This document shows positions 14,771-25,000 of a stretch of DNA of 64,000 bases, piece by piece. The position numbers were made by a program, and so were the translations under genes. The DNA lies in contig NC_092194.1 in NCBI RefSeq assembly GCF_043641665.1, positions 16,493,298 to 16,557,297 of the forward strand. Reading direction: 5' to 3'. This DNA is from Enoplosus armatus. Lineage: Eukaryota > Chordata > Actinopteri > Centrarchiformes > Enoplosidae. The notes below the pieces were generated by a model. The model was not told the DNA's origin, made no database searches, and worked only from the letters and a program-made list of their open reading frames with translations. How positions within the stretch are numbered: position 1 is the first letter of the stretch; the number at the start of each line of letters is the position of its first letter.

Positions 14771-17700
14771 CTTCTCATACACAGAGAAGCTATTCTTTCC
14801 CCAGTCTGCAGCACCACTGACACACAGACCTAGAAACACTGCGAGCATAATCAAATCACAAACTGCATCGACAGAGGCAGAGACAGAGAAGAAGAGGAGG
14901 AGGAGGAGAGGGAAAAACCCCAGCAAGCCGACTCCTTTTGGCAATAAAAACCAGCATTGTGCTCTGAGACGAATCCTCAGCAGTGACGTCTTTACCCTGA
15001 AATTTAACTGCAAAAAATCACTTAGTGAGGCAGCTGTGAGTTTGGCAGGCGATAGCTGGGGGCTGCAGAGGCACAGTGGACCCCTGCCCATTTCCCCTCC
15101 TGTCCTCCCCTCCTCCTCCTCCTCCTCTACCCGAGGAATTCACATTCCCACTTTCTCTTCGTCTCTAATCAGTTTCTCTTGCCATTCCCCGTCTCAGTCC
15201 TCTGCCTCTTTCACTTTCCTCTCCCATGTTTCTTACTGTCAGAAGCAATAAACAAGCTGAGGGGTTTGTGTTATTAAATGCTGGAAAGAACTATTTATTA
15301 GCTCAATATCTAGGCCCAAAACAAAGGCAGCATTTAGACATATAGTCCCAGTTCTCTCCTGCATTAACTCAACAGCTGGCTCCCATTATAGATTACAGTT
15401 CTCTTTTAAAAACCTACTACTTCTCACCTTCTCATTCCTCTTTGCTAAACCTTCTTCTAGAAACTTTTTTCACCCAAAGATACAACTTAAAAAAAATGAA
15501 AGACAGGCTTTTTTTCTTGTGGCGAGCCCTCTGCGACAAGAATTCAACCACGTCTGCACCCCAACATAAAGTTTAAGATACCACATTCTTCGGTATAACA
15601 GTGTATGAGGACGGAAACCCTCACCAGTATCTGGTGTAAACTATCAGTGATGCATGGACATGTACACTAAACGGTACAGTGCAGGAGTGGGGAGGGGGGT
15701 GCAGGGGCTGGATGGCGAGTCTCTGAGGGGCGCTGGGTGTGGTGAGATAGTGCTGCGCTGGAAAAGCAAGAGTTAAGATCCACTTTTCCCTTGTCTCATT
15801 CCACCACTGGCTCAGATTGTCTCAGTCTCATGGGGACTACAGTGCAAGACGAATTCAGAGCAAGTCCCTCTTCCTGCTCTGAAAAAAAGAAAAGCATGCT
15901 AAAATATATTTTGAAAGCAGAAACCATGAGAAAATCCAGTGCTGGCAAATTCAGCCTCAACTCATTACTGTGTAAAAATAGATGTGGTTGGATGCCAGAT
16001 AAGAGAGCAGTGAATCCATACCCCCACTTGAGAGCAATTACTTAAATGTAATGGCACTAAGTGAAATGAGGCGACACAACAGTGTGTCCTAACATTGTTG
16101 TAAAATTTTGGTTGTGGATAACAAATCTGCCTACTCAACAGGCCACTTAGACTCTTCAGTGTTCTAAAAAGCAATTTGTCTGGTAAAATAGTTAAGAGTG
16201 GCTCTTGAATTATACAGTCGAGTCCACCTGCCACTGTGCTCCATTAATCTGGCTTGCTGCCCTATAACACAAACACAGCATTTTCTGCTTTTTGCATCAG
16301 GCACTGTCTTTAGATCCACCAGAGAAATGCCTCATTCAAATATTTTTCAACTGTGATGTGATCAGTGAACGGCTGACGTGGTCATCTACAAGATTCTTTG
16401 TTAAAGAGACAATTCTTCAGATTCTGGTGCAGGAAAAGAGGTCAGATTTAAATCCAGCGGCTCTGTCCTTCACTGGTGTCCTTTCGCCCACCCCGGGTCA
16501 ATGGAGGAATGTCTTGTGGCAACCAGGCCACTGTGACTGGACACAATTCTGCTGAGGACAGCGGCAGCTAAAGCCAGAGAGAGGAACAAAAAAGGAGAGA
16601 GGAAGAAGTGCTGTCTGTTGCACTTCACAGTGTGTAGGCCGTCATCACAGCCACGTCTTTCTCAAACACATACAAAGGCAGCTCAGACAAGAAGAGAGAT
16701 ATGCACTGAGGGAGTGGCAGAGGAGAGAACCCCCGTAGAAAAGGATAGGAAAAGTGACTGTAAAACTAAGGCTGCAGCTATTGTGTTGAACATTGAAAAG
16801 TCAATGTTTTCAACAACATGACAATCTAAAAAAAGAACTCTCTATAGCAATAGGTTTTTGAGAGATTTCCTGTAATGAAATTAGGCACCACTTCCTCTTG
16901 ATCTGGAGCCTGTGTCAGGTTCCAGCAACACCCTCCAATCAAAGCCAAACAAAGATATCTAATCGCCCAATCAAAGCCGGGACATGAAAAGCGAGCTGAC
17001 TCTAGCCATGCCATCTCTGAGGCAAAGAGACTTCTGGGTAACAGATGGAGCTGATATCATATCCCCAGAGTGGCCATCTGTGTAAAAACATACAACACAA
17101 CATACACACCCCTCTTGTTGTGGTTTGTCTACAAGGACACACGTTTCCTCTGGGCTCTTTTCTTGTACAGAGGTTGTGTTTGCCCAATGTCAACTTGTGG
17201 CCAAAACCTGATCGGCATACACTTGGTCTCCACCCAAAAGAGGACATATAACACGGTACGAAAACAAGAAGAAAAGTCTTTAAGTAGTGCTGCACAAATG
17301 GCTACTTGGCTACACTTGGATTACGAAATTGCCACTGAAACAGAACAAATATGGTGATTTTACCACCCAGGAGAACCCCCTTTGTGCTGGTTCTCCTTTC
17401 AGAATCTACTCTTGTGTACATCTGTAAGATAATCTGTCAAAATACTATTTATTTTGCAATATTTCCACTAATACAACCGCAGTAACATCAGAGAAAAATT
17501 GGGTTTGCGGCTGAATACTGGACTCTTCTACTTATTCAGGCTATGCCCCATATCATGTAAATGGGAAAATTAAGGGAATATTGTAATAGTTTAGTGAACA
17601 ACCCATGTTTAAAAACCTATCATATGGAATACGGCCTCATTCAGAGTAAGGTCAATAGTTGGACATACCAGTTCATATAAACAAAGTCAGTTAGGGAGTT

Positions 17701-20700
17701 AGGTCATTACCTCCTCCTGCGAGGCGCAGTGAGGGTCTGTGGGGTCCACCGACCAGTAGCAGTAGTCAAAACAAAACTCCAGAAGCTTCTCCCTCGAATC
17801 TACTGCACCATCTGTACGTCCATCCAGCTTCAGGGAGGAAAACACAAGAGTACAGCTCATAAGGATTATTGTTTACACTCATTTTTATTTGATAGGAACC
17901 AATAACAGTCAACAGCATATAAGAACAAGGCAAGAAATACAATACAATTACTTAATTTGGTAAGTACAATGAATAAACAAGGATTTGTCTTACAGTACTT
18001 TATTAACAGCTAATATAGTATTACATTGCATGCTGAAATTCAAAGTGCTTAAAGTTAATTAAACATTGAGCAAAAAGAACATGAGCTGTATAAAAAACTC
18101 CCAGTGATAAAAGCCAGGTACGACGGCTTTTGTTTATGGGACTGCAATGGTGGAATTGTGAGCAGGCTGTTTCCATTCATTAGCGAAGCATTCACTCCTC
18201 CTCCAGTTCTTTAGTCGCCTCACTGCATTAACACTAAACACCTTTCTGCTTACTGCGAGTGAATCCTGAACTAAGCAAAGACAGCACAGCAGCGTTTGGA
18301 CTTGTCCAAGCAGTTGCACTGCAAAAACAGTACAACATTTCTTCAAAATCACTGCATTCAACCTGGAGAAACATATTGTTCTTTTTTTCCTTGTCTTATT
18401 GTTAAACAGGGTTGTATCCACTTAACCTAAAACTTACTATTCTATATATATATAATTCTAAGTGTGTGAGTACTGGGAAGTGCATGTGATTGTGGCGAAA
18501 CACCTTACTGTAAACACAACATGTATTTTCGCTGCATTGAATCTTGGTCTATTGGGGTAAATGTCAGTGGAGAAAGTGGCACCTGTATATTATATAAATT
18601 TAATTAATATAATTTATATAATGAAACATCATTCCAGTATTACAGTTACAACTGTTTGGCCGTTTTAGCCAAGTTAAACAGTTACAGTTCAATGAAACTT
18701 GGTAAACATCAAATAAGATTATCTGTGTGCACTACTTGTTTAGATGTGTATGTTCTATGTGTACAACATCAAATTATCAATGTCTGCATATAGTATAGTA
18801 TTGCATATAGTTCTTGTTTAATAATGCCAAGAATTACTACTCTTAAGCCCTCTCTCTTTAATTCTGAAGACGGACAGCAAATCTTGACATTTACCATTAA
18901 TTTTTGGCATATGAGATTTTGTTTTACAGACCCCATTGTTACAGCACTAGCACCTCAAACATTTTTGAGGTGACATCAGGGTATCATTATTACATTTGGT
19001 GAATATTTGGAGGTGCTAAGGGTTAAATGTCTTGCTCAAGGACACTTCAGTAGTGGTAGATTCATGCTGAGGAAAGGGTCCTTTAGTCACTGTTGTAATT
19101 CAAACCTAGCAGTCAATTATCCAAATCATTATCCAAAAGATGAATCCACTTAAACATCTATGCAAACAGCCTTTCCTTTCTCTAACTGCAGCATGAGGCA
19201 ACACTAAGCTCTGACTATCAATTTTGTTCACAGCAATTGGCTCGCCTGAAAGCATGACTGTTTAACCCCTCAGCACTTTTAGGAAATTCAACAATGGCCT
19301 TGTAGTGTGAGGGATTAGCCAAGAGCAACATCGACCACAGGCAACTCTCCTGGCCAACGGAGCTTCAACCTCTGATAAAGGCTCATGTTTTATAAGTAAT
19401 CAAGTGAAGGGAAACTTACGGGTTATAAAACATGACCCATCTTTTTCTTGTTTGACACTTTAATTTAGTTCAGTAAGTCTTTATAGCTTGTATTGCCTGC
19501 TGTTTGTTAGTTAGCCTTGCATTTATTGCACTTTAAAATCCACCCTTTCTTCTTTCTGTCTCAGATCCTCCAAAACTGTCCCACTTTCCATAAATAATTA
19601 TTCCCATGAGACCCACAAGAGCCTTGGAGTCTTGATCCTTTTCCATGGCAGAGGGAGGCCATATGTGGTTTCTCTCTGTCACATTATTTGGAACAGATTC
19701 TGTCCTCCCCCACCCAACTACTCTCTATACGTCAGCATTGAAAAAGTCAAAATGTAAACAAAAGGGCCAATTCTGTAACTACATATTTGATCAACAAAGG
19801 TCTTCATGTATGTGAATAGGCTGTAGCTAAATGTGAGGTTTGAAATTAGTTCTGAGCTGAATTATTTTTATCTTTTTGTATCATTTCTACACATTGGAGA
19901 TGGACACATTATTCTCAATAAGGCTTTTGCATCAACAAGCTATTCCTTTCAAATACACAAAGTTTTATCATCTCAACATTAGGTAATGCAATCATACACA
20001 AGGAAAAACATGTTGTAAACATGTTCCACACTGAAACTGTAGAAACAGCACCAGACTGTCCGCAGGCAATCCAGCTCAACCAATCAGACAAGTCTACTCA
20101 GCCATCTCACACAGCAGGTTTGTAACTTGGTGAAAGTATCAGTTTACGAGAGTGTGTAGCTCGCATTATAAATATTTCCAAATGTGCAGAACCTCCAAAC
20201 TAATAACTAAAACGAAAGGCAAACCAGAAATTACCTTTTCGGTCAACATACAGTATAAAACAACATTGCTTGTCTTGCAAATAGGACTACTATTAATAAG
20301 GCCTGGAGCTTCCTTGTTAAAACGCCTCACTTAACACCAAACCATTTAACCACCATTTTACTTACTATAGTTTATTTTTGGAGAGGTTTTCAAGGTTCAG
20401 GTTTTCCATCAAAAAATTACTTAGAACAACTCAGGCTCTTGGAGTATCTGAAGTATGCTGTAGCTGCATTACTGTTGGTATTACAGAATGTGTTTGACAG
20501 GAAGGGTCAATCCATATATGTATATATGTGTGACTATGTGTGTATGTGTGAGCCCAACACATATAATAAACAACAGTCACATCAAGCAGGATCCAATGCT
20601 GTAAACATCCTGTTGCTGTGATAGATACCCTCTACAAGCTACTCCCAATACAGCCAGTCCTACCAACAGAAAAAACACACAAATTTAGACTCAGTACTGG

Positions 20701-21402
20701 ATGTGCAGCAGATGTTTCCACACCAAAATACTCACCTTTACATTTCGGATCTTCACAAACTTGTCCTCCACCTGAACCGCCAGCCTTCCTCCGTCCGCAC
20801 TCTCCCTGTGAGCACGAAGACAACGATTGCTTTAGTCAACTCGCTAAACATCCATATTTGGAAGTGTAAAGAAATGTGTAAACATCCATATTTGGAAGTG
20901 TAAAGAAATGTGTAAACATCCATATTTGGAAGTGTAAAGAAATGTGTAAACATCCATATTTGGAAGTGTTAAGAAATGTTTATGAGAAGTGAGAGAGATC
21001 GGATTGGAGGAAACATTAACACATGCATACAATAGAGAAGAGAAGATCTAAGGGACGCTATCAGCACTGATCAGTGTCTCCTGCTCCAAATGCAAACCGG
21101 ACAGAGATTTAACAAAGGTTTCACTTTGGATTCAACACCCTACGGACAGATTCTAATAGGTTTAAAATCCTCTTTTTGCTGATGCAGATGTAATTGAGAG
21201 GGTGTCCAGATACATTTAGGCTAGTTCCACTTGACTTGAGGCCATCACATGGCAGTTAACACAATGAATCTGTGTGTGTGTGTGTGTGTGTGATCCATGA
21301 AATCGCCTCGATTTTCAGATTCAAATGAAAACAGACCCTCACACACAGATACTTCCTCTGATGAGGCAGCTTGGGCTGCCTCCACAAAGTTGAGAGCATG
21401 CA

Positions 21403-21469
<67 letters not shown>

Positions 21470-23681
21470 AATGAGGACCAGTGTGTGTCTTCGCATGTGC
21501 GTAAAACAAGGTCAACTCGGCTATGTGTGCTTCAGCAGCTGGACCGAGCACATCTGATGCAACACACGCGAAACTGGAGGCAATCGCAACATGGAGCTGA
21601 GAGAAATTCGAACTCCAGGAGCGATAATGACGGCAAGCGCTGCCTGTAGTGCAAACTCTGTGTGGTGGGGTAGGGGCAGACGAGGAGGCTGTTGTAATTG
21701 TCAGCTCTCCCTGTGCTTCACCACACGGGACTCATTTTGCCAACCCCAGCAGTGGCCCAACCCAAAACCACCAGCCTTCAATCTCAGGCTCCACAACTAG
21801 CACGGAGGACAGGAGGTTGGGGGTGGAAAATGGTAAACCTCAATAAAAATGTGTTTTGATACAAACCTAAGACAAGCATTTCACAATTGGGCTGACATGT
21901 TTTTTGCACATGTGAGAGGCTGCTTGCATTGTTAGGGGGACAAATTAAATCAGTTAACTTAAACAAAGAGCAACACACTTCCATGCCCGGCCGAATGCGG
22001 AACTCCAGCTGACCAGGCTGGTGTTAATGTTATCTCTGTCACACAGCAGGACCTTATTCAAATATATAAGTAAGGAAATACATCCTTCACTTAAATAAAA
22101 CAGAAAAGAGAAGAGGACAGAAAGACTGTCAGAACCGACATCAGGAAGCACAGATTTGCATGACAGTGAACATTATGTATAAGAAATCTTTTGTTATGCA
22201 AAATACAAGGAAGACTGGTTGAAAGAATCATTGTCCAGCCCTCCACAGCCTGAATAATGCTTTGTTATGGTACTGAAGTGGCCTACAGATTTAGCACCAC
22301 TGCGAATCATCCTGCAGGAGTTGCAATATAATTCAGTGTACAACTATAGAATTTATATGTGCTATATCCCCTGACACTGAAGACCTATTATTCAGCATGT
22401 TGTAGCAATTTGCCTGTTAATGTAAAGGGGTGCTGCAGTGCAGCAAAGCAACTCCCTGTGTTACTTTGCTACTGCAACAGCAGATTTCACAGCACTGTGA
22501 AACAGGGAGGAAACTTTTTTTCCATAAATGCCTCTCATTAAAAGAAGGAAATAGCTTAAAGTCAAATGAGCAAATGAGAATAAAGTCTGTTCTATATAGT
22601 CAACTTTTATTTTTTACTTATAAAATAGGGCTGGCAGAGATGATTCTTTGATCATGAGAAAATAAATTAGGAAGCACACACAGACCTAAACATCGTTAGT
22701 TGACCTAATCTTGTTATGAAATTAACCTCTTAAACCACACTGTTATACCAGTGGGCTAGTCATTACAAACTTATTCTGCACTGGAAAACTTTGTTAAAGC
22801 CCAGCAGAAGTTAGTTTTAAATTTTAGTGGAGACCCCAAAAGTTTCCAAAGATACCAATGCCATGTTGAAATTTGGGTAAATGTGTATAAAATGATGCAC
22901 AAGACATCTATTTCCATTTGATGGAAAGGGGCAGCCATGAAAAACATTAAGTATTTTACTGTAAACACACAGGTTTCTTCCTGAGTTAAAACACTGGTAA
23001 CAAAGCTTTGGTATTTGCCATGGTTTGTTTCCATCATTTCTGTACATGATCACTTGATTGGTTTAACAACACGAATTAATACGTATTCATCACAGGGGCA
23101 GAAATAGACAGCAAATGTGTTTTAAAAACATCCCAATTCATTTCTAATTATACACCATTACCAGCCCAATGGCTGTTGTGTAAAGATAATTGGCTGCAGT
23201 TAGACACTTTAAACCTCGCCCCATTCTTTTGAATAGACACAGCAGCACACATGATGCTTAGTCAGACATTACTGACAGCCACAGTTGTCATTTTTCACCA
23301 TGTGCATCAACACTGCTCAACTTTTTTTCCTAGCTGAGCAGCTAGCTAAAAAAAGAAACGTTCGTTTCTGTTATGACTTCGGTCGTGTCATAAAGCAAAA
23401 CGGACAACAGTGCTAATACAACATGCAACATGAGAAGCTCAATGTTTTGGATGTAACTAGCATCAAGCAGCAGCCAAACTCTCGTGGCTGGCGACACTGG
23501 CAACAACAGTTGTGGCATGAAGTGAGCCATGGGGGCAACTGCAATGAAGTAGCTCAAATAATGTCAATTTATTAAGTCGTTTGATTAGCGTTACATTAGC
23601 TAGCAGAGGCGATTAAGCTAACATTCGAACTCACCTTGCGTTGAGAGGACGGACTCGGATGGCAACTTTAACGTTTGCCAT
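204..23681 (-). CDS. stard9: stard9 (kinesin-3 family motor, START-domain protein 9), 5' part, 16 exons, continues past left edge
   Basis: STARD9 is a microtubule plus-end kinesin of the kinesin-3 family; the mammalian protein is centrosomal/mitotic (family knowledge). Coding exons, 5' to 3': 23635-23681, 20736-20805, 17711-17827, 7461-7577, 7174-7206, 7008-7063, 6278-6390, 4095-4237, 3857-3924, 3537-3634, 3132-3347, 2737-2834, 2570-2647, 2212-2286, 1337-1516, 204-255. All joins keep frame and give about 520 residues. The protein starts [16 protein letters not shown]. It has the P-loop GQTGSGKT (103-110), switch [10 protein letters not shown] (215-223), switch II DLAGSE (251-256), then [19 protein letters not shown] and a neck. 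The last exon gives EGVTRIG, the start of the FHA domain. The [20 protein letters not shown] block and EGVTRIG match human STARD9 better than KIF16B. The start ATG has A at -3 and G at +4. The START domain lies outside the window. Confidence 0.93.
663..747 (+). repeat. (AC)42 microsatellite in a stard9 intron
   Basis: Uninterrupted AC dinucleotide run of about 85 bases in the intron between stard9 exons 15 and 16. It is likely length-polymorphic. Confidence 0.98.
1337..2834 (-). other. stard9: stard9 exons 12-15: end of motor, neck and coiled-coil region before the FHA domain
   Basis: Exon 12 (2737-2834) encodes [24 protein letters not shown], the end of the kinesin fold. Exon 13 (2570-2647) encodes a charged helix, [20 protein letters not shown]. 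Exon 14 (2212-2286) encodes a Ser/Asp-rich stretch and VLQNELK. Exon 15 (1337-1516) encodes [22 protein letters not shown] and then the conserved [25 protein letters not shown] that precedes the FHA domain in kinesin-3 proteins. Confidence 0.9.
3132..3347 (-). other. stard9: stard9 exon 11: Ser/Gly-rich surface-loop insertion in the motor, then [12 protein letters not shown]
   Basis: The exon encodes about 50 residues of Ser/Gly-rich linker including an eight-glycine run, then [31 protein letters not shown], the conserved segment that closes the motor domain. Human STARD9 has a shorter Ser/Gly insertion at the same place (from memory). The glycine run is coded by a GGA/GGT triplet tract near 3227-3250. 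Confidence 0.9.
3537..4237 (-). other. stard9: stard9 exons 8-10: switch I and switch II of the motor
   Basis: Exon 8 (4095-4237) encodes [12 protein letters not shown], the switch I segment. Exon 9 (3857-3924) encodes INLVDLAG and exon 10 (3537-3634) completes it as [27 protein letters not shown], the switch II and loop 12/alpha-4 region. The lysine-rich K-loop of KIF1A-type kinesin-3 motors is absent here. All catalytic residues look intact. Confidence 0.93.
5191..5248 (+). repeat. (GA)29 microsatellite in a stard9 intron
   Basis: Perfect GA run of about 58 bases in the 2-kb intron between stard9 exons 7 and 8 (4238-6277). The rest of that intron shows no coding or element signature that I recognise. 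Confidence 0.97.
6598..6745. mobile_element. Degenerate teleost interspersed repeat fragment
   Basis: The text running from 'ttttctgacattttgccttt' through the 'gggggtgacatgtgaca' and 'tttgaaccgggtcg' region resembles a very common fish repeat (interspersed element with a 'gaacccgggtcg' motif). It lies in the stard9 intron between exons 6 and 7. Assignment is from memory of the pattern only. The related text at 25500-25600 is listed separately. Confidence 0.45.
7461..7577 (-). other. stard9: stard9 exon 4: ATP-binding P-loop exon
   Basis: This exon encodes residues 79-117 in exactly 39 codons, phase 0 at both ends. It carries the kinesin P-loop GQTGSGKT followed by YTMMGTP. Lys109 and Thr110 are the expected nucleotide-binding residues. 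It is separated from exon 3 by the largest intron of the window, about 10.1 kb. Confidence 0.95.
10364..10698. mobile_element. MITE-like interspersed repeat ('agggctg..actaac' family), copy 1
   Basis: It begins 'agggctgtgactaac', contains the internal 'ggattaatctgcagattatttt' and 'caatcctcacatttgga' type blocks, and ends near 'caaccgactaatcgttta'. The same blocks recur at 32554-32868, 48268-48450 and 50527-50745. No coding capacity, so it is non-autonomous. Confidence 0.65.
14737..14769 (+). repeat. (TG)16 microsatellite
   Basis: Simple TG run in stard9 intron 3. It creates the Cys/Val-rich stretch of a spurious open frame here. Confidence 0.97.
17828..20735 (-). other. stard9: stard9 intron 2, no gene seen
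   Basis: About 2.9 kb, AT-rich. A segment near 18940-19130 containing 'cttgctcaaggacacttcag' and 'aattcaaacctagca' resembles a widespread fish interspersed repeat tail. A short AT-rich palindrome sits near 18588-18625. No exon-like block was recognised. Confidence 0.6.
20849..20980 (+). repeat. 34-bp minisatellite, about 4 tandem copies, in stard9 intron 1
   Basis: The unit starting 'catccatatttggaagtg' recurs at 20849, 20883, 20917 and 20951, an exact period of 34 bases. The first three copies look identical and the fourth has a few changes. The array begins 44 bases upstream (in gene sense) of the exon 2 acceptor. Confidence 0.97.
21271..21292 (+). repeat. (TG)11 microsatellite
   Basis: Short TG run in stard9 intron 1. 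Confidence 0.95.
21406..21467 (+). repeat. (GT)31 microsatellite
   Basis: Long perfect GT run in stard9 intron 1, 115 bases from the shorter TG run at 21271-21292. Confidence 0.97.
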
Positions 23682-23960
23682 GATGCCTTGTGAGGGTTTC
23701 ACACACAACTCAGCAGTTGACTAACTCGGGAGCTGGTGTGAAATAACGTCTCCCGTGTGAGGATGTTGACTCTTCCTGCATTTTAATCCGATAGAAGTTA
23801 GAGCGGGAGGAAACGGTCCTGCCATCCGCTGCCTCAGGTCATCTCTGCCGGCTGGTCTCGGGTTCAACCGCCCGCCGCGTCTCCAAAACTCTCACCAGAA
23901 AAACTGAAACTTCCTGCTGGACAGAGAGGGAGGGGAGGGAGGGGAGATGCTGCTGGATAC
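23682..23960 (-). promoter_or_regulatory. stard9: Putative stard9 5' UTR and promoter region
   Basis: GC-rich sequence directly upstream of the stard9 ATG, with CpGs clustered between 23740 and 23890 and a G-run tract (GGGAGGGGAGGGAGGGG) at 23928-23944 on the plus strand. No TATA box is evident. The transcription start cannot be fixed without RNA data. Confidence 0.5.
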
Positions 23961-24199
23961 TCCTCCTACTACGCCATATTCAAATCTTTTTTTTTTTTTG
24001 CATGTCTGTTATTATTTAAATCCCTCCACTATTTATGGGGATTATACTGTATTATACTAACAATAATCAGATTGTTGTTTTTGTTTTTGTGATAAGTGAC
24101 CTGGACTTTGTCACACCTTGATTCCAACAGGCCCATGTGTTTTTCTTTATTAAACAATGATGACCAACACACAACGCAACACCTAAATCAGAATACATC

Positions 24200-25000
24200 T
24201 TTATTGTTTTTGTATCATTAACTTTGTGGCAACATAAAAAAAACACTTAAGTTTAAAAGCAGCAGGGAATACAGCAGTCGTTCAACATGAACAAAAGCAA
24301 TCACAAATGCAGTGTTGCATCCATGAAATAAACACTAGTAGTGGCGGTCAAAGGCAGTGTGTGAAAGTGCAGTACTAAAATTAAGACATTTATTTTCTCT
24401 GGAGGGTCTAAAAAAAAAAAAACAACAAAATCAAATTTTTAGTTCATGGCTTGTTTGATGGAACCTTACATTTAAAAATTGGTCTTTAAGATGAAACTGA
24501 AGATACTCAGTTTGAGTTCTCGGCTACAAAACCGTACAAATGCCCATTTTGATGCTGACCTCTTTGCCAATTCTCTATGGTCTTGACCGTTAAAAATGCT
24601 TGACATTACTATTATTTCCCTTCAGACACGATCATCTACCAGCTTTACTTGCAGGAAGGTTCAACAGACCTAAGGTGTGAGATGGTGCAGTACCTAGATA
24701 CTTATGACTGGCAGGGCTCTCTGGTTCTCACCAGCGCCTTAGCAAAAGAGCAAAGGGATTCATTAAAGGCTGCTGTCACTTCACATGTGGAGAACAAAAG
24801 TCTGAAGCTTGCAAAGCCTGTGCAGAGGTTGACTGTGGAAGAGCTTTGATGGGCTGAACAGTGGCAACTCGAAAAATGGTCAACAAAAAGAAGTCCCCCA
24901 GAACTTTCCTTTTCTTGAACAACACACTGGTAGATGTGACATAAAACACAGTGGCGATCACACAAAAGATGCTGTGGGATACTGGGAGATATTATTGTTG
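24200..25000 (-). terminator. cdan1: cdan1 3' UTR with AATAAA polyadenylation signal
   Basis: Downstream of the cdan1 stop (25001) the minus strand reads AATAAA at 24205-24200, with a second AATAAA at 24151-24146. A 3' UTR of about 0.8 kb is inferred. The antisense strand here carries the 66-codon open frame discussed in the findings. Confidence 0.6.

Larger units (their letters stand above)
7578..17710 (-). other. stard9: stard9 intron 3, about 10.1 kb
   Basis: This is the largest intron in the window. I checked both strands for exon-like blocks and recognised no protein. It contains a MITE-like element (10364-10698), a TG microsatellite (14737-14769) and otherwise unremarkable AT-rich sequence. 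The open frames inside it, for example 14523-15251, are driven by simple repeats or have no family resemblance. Large 5' introns often hold enhancers, but none can be identified from sequence alone. Confidence 0.8.
20806..23634 (-). other. stard9: stard9 intron 1
   Basis: About 2.8 kb. Apart from the 34-bp minisatellite and the two GT/TG runs, I see no gene or recognised element. Confidence 0.75.

Noticed and set aside
14523..15251. 242-codon plus-strand open frame, the longest non-exonic one inside stard9 intron 3
   Set aside because: It spans the TG microsatellite, which gives a Cys/Val run, then Arg- and Ser-rich low complexity. No domain, no splice context and no family resemblance.
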